Shown: positions 36,484-43,966 of the stretch, piece by piece
Position numbering within the stretch: position 1 is the stretch's first letter
How the letters are laid out: every line of letters begins with the position of its first letter
DNA from: Collimonas humicola
Lineage (GTDB): Bacteria > Pseudomonadota > Gammaproteobacteria > Burkholderiales > Burkholderiaceae_D
Length of the DNA stretch: 64,000 nt
Direction of reading: 5' to 3'
Assembly (NCBI RefSeq): GCF_018304945.1
Contig: NZ_JAGQEE010000004.1
Location: 248,001 to 312,000 of the forward strand
Translations under genes and position numbers: made by a program
Notes under the pieces: generated by a model
What the model was told of the DNA's origin: nothing
Seen by the model: only the letters and a program-made list of their open reading frames with translations
Databases searched by the model: none

Positions 36484-37638
36484 ATGCATCTTCACCGCCG
36501 TCTCCTATCCTTTGCACTGCCGCTCGTCATCGGCGTCTGCGGCTTCGTTTCCGCCAGCTTCGCCGAATCCGGCGTCACCGACCAGAAAATCCTGCTGGGA
36601 CAATCGGCGGCGTTTTCCGGCCCGGCCGCGCAGCTGGGGATACAGATGAATGCCGGCGCCAAGGCCTACTTCGATTCGGTCAACGAGCAAGGCGGCGTGT
36701 TTGGACGCCGTATCGAAATCGTCAAGGCGGACGACAGGTACGAAGCCGACCTGGCCGCCGCCAACACCAAGCGCCTGATCGAACAAGACGATGTATTCGC
36801 CTTGTTCGGCTATGTCGGTACGCCGACCAGCAATGCCGCCTTGCCGATTTTCACGGAGGCCGGCGTGCCGTTTTTCGCGCCGGTCACCGGCGCCCAATCG
36901 CTGCGTGAGCCGCTCAACCGCCAGGTCTTCAACGTTCGCGCCAGCTACTTCGACGAAACCGAACATCTGGTGGAAAAGCTGGCGAACGTCGGCATCAAGA
37001 GCATCGCGGTGTTCTACCAGAACGACGCCTATGGCCGCGCCGGACTGGAAGGCGTGCAGCGGGCCATGAAGAAATTGAATCTGGAAATGGTCGAATCGGC
37101 CACGGTGGAGCGCAACAGCACCGACGTCAGCAAGGCCGTCGGCAAAATCCTGCCGAAACGTCCCGCCGCGGTGATCCAGATCAGCGCCTATGCTTCGTGC
37201 GCCGCTTACATCAAGGAAATGCGCAAGGCTGGCTACAACGGCCAGTTCTATAACGTCTCCTTCGTCGGCAGCCAGGCGCTGGCCGATACGCTGGGCAAGG
37301 AAGGCGAAGGCGTGGTGATTTCCCAGGTCGTGCCATTCCCGTGGAGTTCATCGGCGCCAGTGGTCGCTGAATATGTCAAGCTGATGGGAAAATCCGGCGT
37401 CAGGGAATCCAACTTTTCCAGCCTGGAAGGATTCATCGCGGCCAAGGTATTTGTCGAGGGCCTGAAGCGCGCCGGCAAGGATTTGACGCGTGCAAAACTG
37501 GTCAAGGCGCTGGAATCCATCAACATGAAGAACTACAACGGCGGCGGTTTCGACGTCAACTTCAGCGGCAGCAATCATAACGGCTCGACGTTCGTCGACA
37601 TGACCATGATCACCAAAGACAAGAAGTTCATGAACTGA
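36484..37638 (+). CDS. Branched-chain amino-acid type ABC substrate-binding protein (LivJ-like)
   Basis: A 384-residue periplasmic binding protein of the type-I fold. Signal peptide HLHRRLLSFALPLVIGVCGFVSASFA is followed by GVTDQKILLGQSAAFSGPAAQLG, the Peripla_BP_6 pattern for Leu/Ile/Val, amide or urea binders. The mid-section has FALFGYVGTPTSNAALPI and VIQISAYASCAAYIKEM. No permease or ATPase genes are nearby, so it is an orphan that must borrow or lack a transporter, or act as a sensor. The start at 36484 is chosen for the signal peptide; there is no strong ribosome site, and in-frame upstream ATGs exist. Confidence 0.85.
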   Translation: MHLHRRLLSFALPLVIGVCGFVSASFAESGVTDQKILLGQSAAFSGPAAQLGIQMNAGAKAYFDSVNEQGGVFGRRIEIVKADDRYEADLAAANTKRLIEQDDVFALFGYVGTPTSNAALPIFTEAGVPFFAPVTGAQSLREPLNRQVFNVRASYFDETEHLVEKLANVGIKSIAVFYQNDAYGRAGLEGVQRAMKKLNLEMVESATVERNSTDVSKAVGKILPKRPAAVIQISAYASCAAYIKEMRKAGYNGQFYNVSFVGSQALADTLGKEGEGVVISQVVPFPWSSSAPVVAEYVKLMGKSGVRESNFSSLEGFIAAKVFVEGLKRAGKDLTRAKLVKALESINMKNYNGGGFDVNFSGSNHNGSTFVDMTMITKDKKFMN

Positions 37639-37658
37639 TGCACCTGCGGGCCGCGGCA

Positions 37659-37686
37659 AAAAAATCCGGCAATTGCCGGATTTTTT
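37659..37686. terminator. Bidirectional terminator between the binding-protein and dehydrogenase genes
   Basis: AAAAAATCCGGC (37659-37670) pairs perfectly with GCCGGATTTTTT (37675-37686) around AATT. Confidence 0.9.
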
Positions 37687-37692
37687 GTTTCA

Positions 37693-38625
37693 TCAGACAG
37701 GCGTCAACACCGGCTGTCCTGAGAAATGACGCTGGCTGTTTTCCAAAAACAGACGCACGGTTTCGGCCACCGACTCTGGCGACCATCCTGCCACATGCGG
37801 CGTCAGCACCGCATTCGGTAAGCCCAGCAATTCTGCCGGCGGCAACGGTTCGCTCTCATATACATCGAGGCCGGCGCCGCCCAGCCGGCCCTCGCGCAAG
37901 GCTTGCGCCAGCGCCGCGGTATCGACCACGCTGCCGCGCGCGATATTGACGACAAACCCCTGCGGCCCCAATGCATCGAGCACCGCCGCGCCCACCATAT
38001 GGCGGGTGCCGGCGCCGCCCGGCGTGGCGATCATCAGGAAGTCGGCCCATTCGGCCAGGGCATGCAGCGTCGCAAAATAAGTGAACGGCACATCGTTGCG
38101 CGGCGAGCGGTTGTGATAGCCGATGGCCATGTCGAAAGCGGCGGCGCGGCGCGCGATCTGCTTGCCGATCGTGCCGAGCCCGACGATCCCCAGCCGCTTG
38201 CCGGAGACGCTGGGCGGCAAAGGCAGCGCGTCGCGCCAGATGCCCTGGTGCAGCGCCACGCCCAGCTGCGGAATGCCGCGCACCGTCGCCAGCAGCAGGC
38301 CCATGGCGTGATCGGCAACGCAGGCGTCATTGGTGCCGGCGCCGTTGGCGACCGTGATGCCGCGTTCGCGCGCAGCTGCCACATCGATGTTTTCAAAACC
38401 CGCGCCTAGCGCGCAAATCAGTTCCAGTTTTGGCAAGGCCGCAATTTCCCGCGCGTGCAGGCCGATCGAGCCGATGGTCAGCACCGCCCGTATCTGCGCT
38501 GCATGGCTGGCGATGGCGTCGCTGCGTTGCGCGGCCGTAGGGGCATAGACGATCTGCCATTCTTGCGCAATGCGCTGCAGACTTTGTTCGGACAAAGGAT
38601 TGAGAATCAGAAGAGTGGAAAGCAT
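37693..38625 (-). CDS. D-isomer-specific 2-hydroxyacid dehydrogenase
   Basis: A 310-residue NAD(P)-dependent oxidoreductase of the glyoxylate/hydroxypyruvate reductase type. The coenzyme motif is GIVGLGTIGKQIARRAAAF. The catalytic Arg is in NIARGSVVDTAAL, the Glu in GLDVYESEP and the His in TPHVAGWSPES. I start at 38625 (MLSTLLILNPLSEQ); the open frame runs 40 codons further but without family similarity. No clear ribosome site. Substrate (glyoxylate, hydroxypyruvate or another keto acid) undetermined. Confidence 0.88.
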   Translation of the reverse strand: MLSTLLILNPLSEQSLQRIAQEWQIVYAPTAAQRSDAIASHAAQIRAVLTIGSIGLHAREIAALPKLELICALGAGFENIDVAAARERGITVANGAGTNDACVADHAMGLLLATVRGIPQLGVALHQGIWRDALPLPPSVSGKRLGIVGLGTIGKQIARRAAAFDMAIGYHNRSPRNDVPFTYFATLHALAEWADFLMIATPGGAGTRHMVGAAVLDALGPQGFVVNIARGSVVDTAALAQALREGRLGGAGLDVYESEPLPPAELLGLPNAVLTPHVAGWSPESVAETVRLFLENSQRHFSGQPVLTPV

Positions 38626-39177
38626 GGGATGCCAGGAGGTGGATGAAACGTTCGGCGCCGAATGCGCAATGCCGGTAATGATAGCGGTGAAATCCTGGCC
38701 GTGCTTGAGCGAGCTCGCCCGGCAACTCGGCTCCCAGGTGCACAAGCGATGCCGATGATTTCATTGTTACTTTCGCACATCTGGAAATTGCCTGGCGCGG
38801 CGATGCGCTCAGGATTCGCACTGAACAAGGCACCTGATCCTGCCAGCCTTCAACTTATTTCCCAAATGAATTAAATTATTAACAATAAGTAACAGTCAAA
38901 TCGCAATTTTTATTATAGGATTTACATTACTCAACGACATCATCGAGAGTTAAGAGAGTTAATACATTTCCCTAAAGGAAATATATCCATAAGAACAATA
39001 AGAACAATTAAGCATCGATGTCATGCTTTCCGCTGCCCGAACCCGTCGCCACGGGCAGCCGACTTCCCCCTTTGCTTCGGGGGCCCTGCCGGATAGGCGC
39101 GCAGCAAGAACATCATGGCCCTGGCGAGACTGATCTCGGCAGGCCGGCTTTTTAACTCGAACAGCCGAGTGTATAAA
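38626..39177. promoter_or_regulatory. AT-rich promoter and structured leader of the polysaccharide operon
   Basis: No gene is credible in these 552 bases. From ~38865 to 39010 the sequence is strongly AT-rich. It holds a possible promoter, GTAACA (38889-38894) then TATTAT (38911-38916) with 16-base spacing. It also has a 9-bp tandem duplication GAGAGTTAA x2 (38945-38962), an ATTTCC/GGAAAT inverted repeat (38966-38982) and a second 9-bp duplication AAGAACAAT x2 (38991-39008). Two hairpins follow: GCTGCCCG/CGGGCAGC (39032-39059) and CCCCC/GGGGG (39066-39083). Promoter call is tentative; the repeats and hairpins are direct observations. Confidence 0.55.
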
Positions 39178-40368
39178 GTGAAAGTTCTATCTATCTTCGG
39201 AACACGCCCGGAGGCGGTAAAAATGGCTCCGGTGCTGCGGGTCCTGGCACGCGAGGCGGGCATCCAGTCGCTGGTGTGCGTCACCGGCCAGCACCGGCTC
39301 ATGCTGCAGCAGGTGCTGGACCTGTTCAGCATCAAGGTCGATCACAGTCTCGACGTCATGCTCCCGGACCAAACCCTGAATGGGCTGAGCGCGCGCCTGA
39401 TCGGCTTGCTCGACCCAGTGCTTGACGCTACCCGGCCGGACCGCATCCTGGTGCATGGCGACACCACCACCGCCATGATCGCCGCCCTCACCGCCTTCCA
39501 TCGGCGGATACCTGTCGCCCATGTCGAAGCCGGCCTGCGCACCGGCGACCTGACGCAACCTTGGCCGGAAGAAATGAACCGCCGCTACGTCGATGTGGTG
39601 AGCGACCTGCTGCTGGCGCCCACCGCCGGGGCCAAGGCCAGCCTGGCAGCGGAACACCTGGCCGGCCGGGTGGTCGTCACCGGCAACACGGTGATCGATG
39701 CGCTGCGCCTGAGCACCGAATCGATCGCCTTTGACCACAAGTTGCGCGAGCGTCTGGACGCCCACTTCCCTTACCTGCGCGCCGATAAAAAGCTGCTGCT
39801 GGTGACCGGCCACCGGCGCGAGAATTTCGGCCCCGGGTTCGCCGAAATTTGCGATGCGCTGGCGATATTGTCGCGCCGCTCCGATATACAGATCGTCTAT
39901 CCGGTGCACCTCAATCCGAACGTGCAGGGACCGGTGCAGGCGGCCTTGGCGCAGCTGCCGAATATCCACCTGATCGAACCGCTGGACTATCTGCTGTTTG
40001 TGCGGCTGATGCAACATGCGCACGTGATCCTGACCGACTCCGGCGGCGTACAGGAAGAGGCGCCGTCGCTCGGCAAGCCGGTGCTGGTGATGCGCAATGT
40101 CACGGAACGGCCGGAAGCGGTGGCCGCCGGCACCGTGCAGCTGGTCGGCACCGACGCGGCGCGCATCGTCGCCGCAGTGACCCAGCTTTACGAAGACGAC
40201 GCCACCTGGCAACTGGCGACGCAACGCGTCAATCCCTATGGCGACGGCCATGCGGCAGAGCGGATCGCGGCTGTGCTGTGCGGCAGGGAGATCGATGAGT
40301 TCGGCGTGGAAAAATTTGAACCACTGGGAAAAATACATCTGGTCGCGAAGAGCTTTCAAACAATATAG
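39178..40368 (+). CDS. wecB: UDP-N-acetylglucosamine 2-epimerase (non-hydrolysing), WecB type
   Basis: A 396-residue cytoplasmic enzyme interconverting UDP-GlcNAc and UDP-ManNAc. Motifs: FGTRPEAVKMAPV at the start, VTGQH, HGDTTTAM, HVEAGLRTGD, PWPEEMNRR, VTGNTVIDAL, GHRRENFG and SGGVQEEAPSLGKPV, all as in WecB/MnaA. I choose the GTG at 39178 because the family begins there (VKVLSIFGTRPE). An in-frame ATG at 39115 would add 21 residues. It leads the seven-gene polysaccharide operon and probably supplies its sugar nucleotide. No ManNAc dehydrogenase gene is nearby, so ManNAc rather than its uronate would be the product. Confidence 0.9.
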   Translation: MKVLSIFGTRPEAVKMAPVLRVLAREAGIQSLVCVTGQHRLMLQQVLDLFSIKVDHSLDVMLPDQTLNGLSARLIGLLDPVLDATRPDRILVHGDTTTAMIAALTAFHRRIPVAHVEAGLRTGDLTQPWPEEMNRRYVDVVSDLLLAPTAGAKASLAAEHLAGRVVVTGNTVIDALRLSTESIAFDHKLRERLDAHFPYLRADKKLLLVTGHRRENFGPGFAEICDALAILSRRSDIQIVYPVHLNPNVQGPVQAALAQLPNIHLIEPLDYLLFVRLMQHAHVILTDSGGVQEEAPSLGKPVLVMRNVTERPEAVAAGTVQLVGTDAARIVAAVTQLYEDDATWQLATQRVNPYGDGHAAERIAAVLCGREIDEFGVEKFEPLGKIHLVAKSFQTI

Positions 40369-40405
40369 GCACGCGGCTTGTGTTGCGGCGGAATCAGGGG
40401 GAAAT

Positions 40406-41884
40406 ATGGACAGCTGGCCCGATATTCCAGGCAAGGCAACGGCATGCCGGCGGCTGGCCGCGACCATGGCGCGCCGGCCTGTTTTCTTTCTCATTTCCAG
40501 CCTGATGGCGGCCGCCGGCAAGGCGCAGGCATCGTCTTTAGCATTCAGCGCCCGCACAGCAGAACTGGATCTGATGACGGCTATCCTGGCGGGGATAATA
40601 TGCTTGCTGGTGATCTACACGGTCCGCCATTATCTGTTCACGCTCGACCGCCTGTTCGGACGGCAGCGCCAGCCCTACCTGGATATCGAGCAGGCGTTGT
40701 GGCCCACAGTCGTGGTGTGCGTCGCCGCCCACAATGAAGAACGGGTGATCGCGGATGCATTGAACGCCCTGCTCGAAGTCGACTATCCGCGCGACAAGCT
40801 GGTCATCATGCCGGTCAACGACCGCTCCAGCGACGGCACCCGCGCCATCATCGACCGCATCGCCGCCGCCCATCCCGGCCGCTTCACCTTGTTCCACCGC
40901 GACAGCGGACGGCCCGGCAAGGCCGCTGCATTGCGCGACGCCACCGAGAGGATCCAGGCCGAAATCGTCATCGTCTTCGACGCCGACTATCTTCCCGCGC
41001 GCGGCCTGATCAAGCAACTGGTGGCACCGTTTTTCGATCCGGAAGTGGGCGCCATCATGGGCCGCGTAGTACCGATCAATGCCGGCGCCAACCTGCTCAC
41101 GCGCTTGCTCGACCTGGAGCGGGCCGGCGGTTACCAGGTCGACCAGGCGGCGCGCATGAACCTGGGGCTGGTGCCGCAGTACGGCGGCACCGTCGGCGGC
41201 GTCAGGCGCTGCGCGCTGGAGGAAATCGGCGGCTGGAACAGCGATATGCTGGCGGAAGACACCGACGTCACCTTCCGCCTGTTGCAGCATGGCTGGAAAA
41301 CGGTCTACCAGAACCGCTCGGAATGCTACGAAGAAGTGCCCGAAGCGTGGCCGGTCAGGATCCGGCAGATCAGCAGATGGTCGCGCGGCCACAACCAGGT
41401 CATGAGCCGCAACCTGATGCGCCTGCTGAAAAACCCGCGCATCAGCCGACGCGAAAGAGCCGACGGCGTCCTGCTGCTGTGCGTATTCGTCATGCCGCCC
41501 CTGCTGCTGATCGGCTGGGGCATCACCATCATCCAGTTTTTCATGACCTCGCACCAATGGCTGTTCGGCTGGCTGGCCCTGAGCGGCATCGTGGGCTACG
41601 GCGCCTTCGGCACCAACGCGGCCTTTTTTGAAATGGCCGCCGCCACTTACCTGGACGGCCACCGCAACCGCATACGCTTGCTGCCGCTCAGCATCTTCGG
41701 CTTCCTGGTCAGCCTGACGGCGATTTCCCGTGCGGCCATTGCCCAGTTACTGGATGCGCTATGCAAGCGTGAACTGGTATGGCATAAGACCGAACGATTC
41801 AGGATGGCGCCGGCAACCCCTGCCCAGGAGCTGATTCTGCCGCGCGATAGCGCGCTGCCCGGCTTGCCGGTCGAGGTTTCCTGA
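40406..41884 (+). CDS. Processive family-2 glycosyltransferase (polysaccharide synthase)
   Basis: A 492-residue membrane synthase. The N-terminal hydrophobic segments (residues ~24-38 and ~58-76) precede a GT-A domain with Asp139 (VNDRSSDGT), DAD (192-194), EDTD (284-287) and Q321xxRW325, the D,D,D,QxxRW set of cellulose, chitin, hyaluronan and PgaC synthases. At least three more membrane helices follow (from ~345). AGGGGGA at 40396-40402 fixes the ATG at 40406. No PilZ domain is visible. The polymer is probably built from the UDP-sugar made by the upstream epimerase, which is inference. The next gene starts three bases after the stop. Confidence 0.9.
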   Translation: MDSWPDIPGKATACRRLAATMARRPVFFLISSLMAAAGKAQASSLAFSARTAELDLMTAILAGIICLLVIYTVRHYLFTLDRLFGRQRQPYLDIEQALWPTVVVCVAAHNEERVIADALNALLEVDYPRDKLVIMPVNDRSSDGTRAIIDRIAAAHPGRFTLFHRDSGRPGKAAALRDATERIQAEIVIVFDADYLPARGLIKQLVAPFFDPEVGAIMGRVVPINAGANLLTRLLDLERAGGYQVDQAARMNLGLVPQYGGTVGGVRRCALEEIGGWNSDMLAEDTDVTFRLLQHGWKTVYQNRSECYEEVPEAWPVRIRQISRWSRGHNQVMSRNLMRLLKNPRISRRERADGVLLLCVFVMPPLLLIGWGITIIQFFMTSHQWLFGWLALSGIVGYGAFGTNAAFFEMAAATYLDGHRNRIRLLPLSIFGFLVSLTAISRAAIAQLLDALCKRELVWHKTERFRMAPATPAQELILPRDSALPGLPVEVS

Positions 41885-41886
41885 GC

Positions 41887-42951
41887 ATGGCTGCGCCAAT
41901 GCTGCTGATCAGCGTGCTGCTGATCATGTGCCTGCCGTTCATCCCGGCGCTGCGCGAATGGCTGCGCCCAAGCGACGTGGCGCCGCTGCCGGTCAGGCGC
42001 AACGAGATCAACAACCTGCGCTATTTCGCCGACAGTTTCCGGCACACCGTCGTCGGCATGCTGACCATCGATTTGCAGACACTGCAAAGCATCCAGACCG
42101 ACCGCACCGTCAGCATCAACGACAAGCTGCACGTCGTCCACCAGCGTCTGGACGACGATGCCGGCAACGGCTACCTGCCGGCGACCCTGAACGTGCTGCA
42201 GCAAAAGAACGGCATCGTCATCTTTCTGCACGACGCCCGGCTGCAGCCAGGCAGCCATAGCCAGGCCGACCTGTTTGCCGCCGCCGATCTGCTGGTGGGC
42301 GCAGGCGCCAGCCTGCGCGCCTGCTCGGCGCAGGGCCGCATTACGCTGGGCGCCGACACGGTCGTGCATCGCTGGATCGATGCGCCCTGCATCCAGGTCG
42401 GCAGCAACGCCGCCATCGACGGCCGCATTACCGCGCTCAGGGAAATCCGGTTTTCCGGCGGCAGCCGCTTTGTGCGCGCCGGCGCGCCAGCCATGCACTT
42501 CGGCGACGCCAGCGCTGCCGCCGCAGCGGCGCCGCAGGCGCCATCGCCGCGCATGCGCTACCTGCTGGATGACGGCGCACAGCAATCGGCCGCTCTCAGC
42601 CAGCATGGCGACTATGTGGTGCGCGGCGCCTACCGCATCCTTCCGGGCACCACCGTGTTCGGCAGCATCAAGGCCTATGGCGACCTGCATCTGGGAGAAC
42701 ACAGCTGCATTGCCGGCAGCCTGGTCAGCAATCAAGACATCGTGCTGGCCAGCGGCTGCGCCGTGCTGGGCCCGGTGATCAGCCAGAACGATATCGTGAT
42801 CGGCCCCGGTTGCCGCATCGGCACGCCCGAGGCGGCAACCACCGTAATCTGCCGCAAGCTGAGCATCGCCGCCGGCTGCGCGGTGCATGGCGTCATTACC
42901 ACGCATGACGGCGCCACGGTCGCGCTGGAGGAGAAATCGCATGCCAGCTGA
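41887..42951 (+). CDS. Membrane-anchored polymer-forming (bactofilin-like) protein
   Basis: A 354-residue protein. One N-terminal membrane helix (LLISVLLIMCLPFIPAL) is followed by an acidic/variable middle and two beta-solenoid-like stretches. The last (~240-345) reads YVVRGAYRILPGTTVFGSIKAYGDL...CIAGSLVSN...VLGPVISQND. That regular spacing of Gly and hydrophobic residues resembles polymer-forming cytoskeletal (bactofilin, DUF583) and hexapeptide folds. In a synthase operon it could organise or localise the secretion complex. It overlaps the following gene by 11 bases. The family call is by pattern only. Confidence 0.68.
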   Translation: MAAPMLLISVLLIMCLPFIPALREWLRPSDVAPLPVRRNEINNLRYFADSFRHTVVGMLTIDLQTLQSIQTDRTVSINDKLHVVHQRLDDDAGNGYLPATLNVLQQKNGIVIFLHDARLQPGSHSQADLFAAADLLVGAGASLRACSAQGRITLGADTVVHRWIDAPCIQVGSNAAIDGRITALREIRFSGGSRFVRAGAPAMHFGDASAAAAAAPQAPSPRMRYLLDDGAQQSAALSQHGDYVVRGAYRILPGTTVFGSIKAYGDLHLGEHSCIAGSLVSNQDIVLASGCAVLGPVISQNDIVIGPGCRIGTPEAATTVICRKLSIAAGCAVHGVITTHDGATVALEEKSHAS

Positions 42952-43966
42952 TCGACGCCGGACGCAATGGCGAGCCGTGCCTGCCCTCCGCGCAGCCGTC
43001 TTTTTCTTTTGCTGCGCCTGCCGCCCAGCGGCGGCCGACGACTTGCCGGCGGCCCAGGCGTTCGCCGATTTCGCCGAGCCGAACGGCGCCCTCACGGTCT
43101 TTCCCAAAGGCGACTATGTCGAGCCCTACTTCGCGCTCAAGGCCTTGCTGGCGGCGCATCGGCTGGGCGTCGACATCGCTCCGGCGGCCAGTGCCTTCGG
43201 CCACTGGCTGCTGCCCTTCCAGCAGGCCGACGGCCCCTTCCCGCGCATCTGCCGCAGCAGCGCGGCGGAGTGGCTGGCCTGCGGCCCGGCGGATGCCGAC
43301 GACTCCCTGGATGCGCTATGGTGCCTGCTGGCCGCCGAGGTCCTGCCGGCCGATGAAGTGCTGGCCGCCAGTTGCGCCAGGTCCCTGGAACACCTGGCAA
43401 CCCTGTGGAATCCGGCGCAGCAGACATTCCACGCCGCCGCCGGCAGCGCGGCCTATTTCGCCGACAACGTCGAAGTCATCGGCGCCCTGCGCCATCTGCG
43501 CGGCAGCAGTGCGGCAAGCACACGCTTCGCCGTCCAGCTGGCGGCGCTGCCGAGCAGCGCCAGCATGCTTAAAGGCTTGCGCCTCACTTACGGCTACGAT
43601 CCGGACGGCGCCCTTGAACCGGCGCGCGCCAGCATGCCGCCGACACCATACGGCTTCTATCCGAATGCGGTGGCGCCCGTCTATCTGTGGCTATACGACC
43701 TGCGCGGCGGCGCCAGCGGCGTGCGTTACTGGCGCCTGTGGATGGAACGCTATGGCGCGCAATGGCTGGCCGGTGCAAGCGATCACTATCCCTGGGGACT
43801 GATCGCCTGGGCCGCCTATCGCAACGGCGACCAGGCCAGCGCGCGGCGATGGCTTGACAATGCCGCCGCCTGGCGCGCGGCGGGCCGCTGGAACATCGTC
43901 GAAGAAGGCGTGCGCATCGGCTTGCGCAACACTTTCAAAAACCGGACTCCACAGCCGTCATCATGA
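42941..43966 (+). CDS. Exported protein, possible (alpha/alpha)6 glycosidase-like, polysaccharide operon
   Basis: A 341-residue protein not securely recognised. An N-terminal hydrophobic export signal (ALRAAVFFFCCACRPAAA) precedes a helical, Trp/Tyr-rich body with repeated helix-turn patterns: DYVEPYFALKALLAAHRLG, DADDSLDALWCLLA, then FYPNAVAPVYLWLYDLRGG and SDHYPWGLIAWAAYRNGD. This looks like a six-hairpin toroid such as GH8 or other polysaccharide hydrolases/lyases often found in synthase operons. Acidic catalytic residues cannot be assigned; DADD near residue 109 is a candidate. GGAGGAG at 42927-42933 fixes the start inside the upstream gene, and the end overlaps the next gene by four bases. 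Confidence 0.6.
   Translation: MPADRRRTQWRAVPALRAAVFFFCCACRPAAADDLPAAQAFADFAEPNGALTVFPKGDYVEPYFALKALLAAHRLGVDIAPAASAFGHWLLPFQQADGPFPRICRSSAAEWLACGPADADDSLDALWCLLAAEVLPADEVLAASCARSLEHLATLWNPAQQTFHAAAGSAAYFADNVEVIGALRHLRGSSAASTRFAVQLAALPSSASMLKGLRLTYGYDPDGALEPARASMPPTPYGFYPNAVAPVYLWLYDLRGGASGVRYWRLWMERYGAQWLAGASDHYPWGLIAWAAYRNGDQASARRWLDNAAAWRAAGRWNIVEEGVRIGLRNTFKNRTPQPSS

Noticed and set aside
39213-39220. GGCGGTAA resembling the ops element of polysaccharide operons
   Set aside because: It lies inside the conserved FGTRPEAVK coding region of wecB and is explained by the protein sequence.
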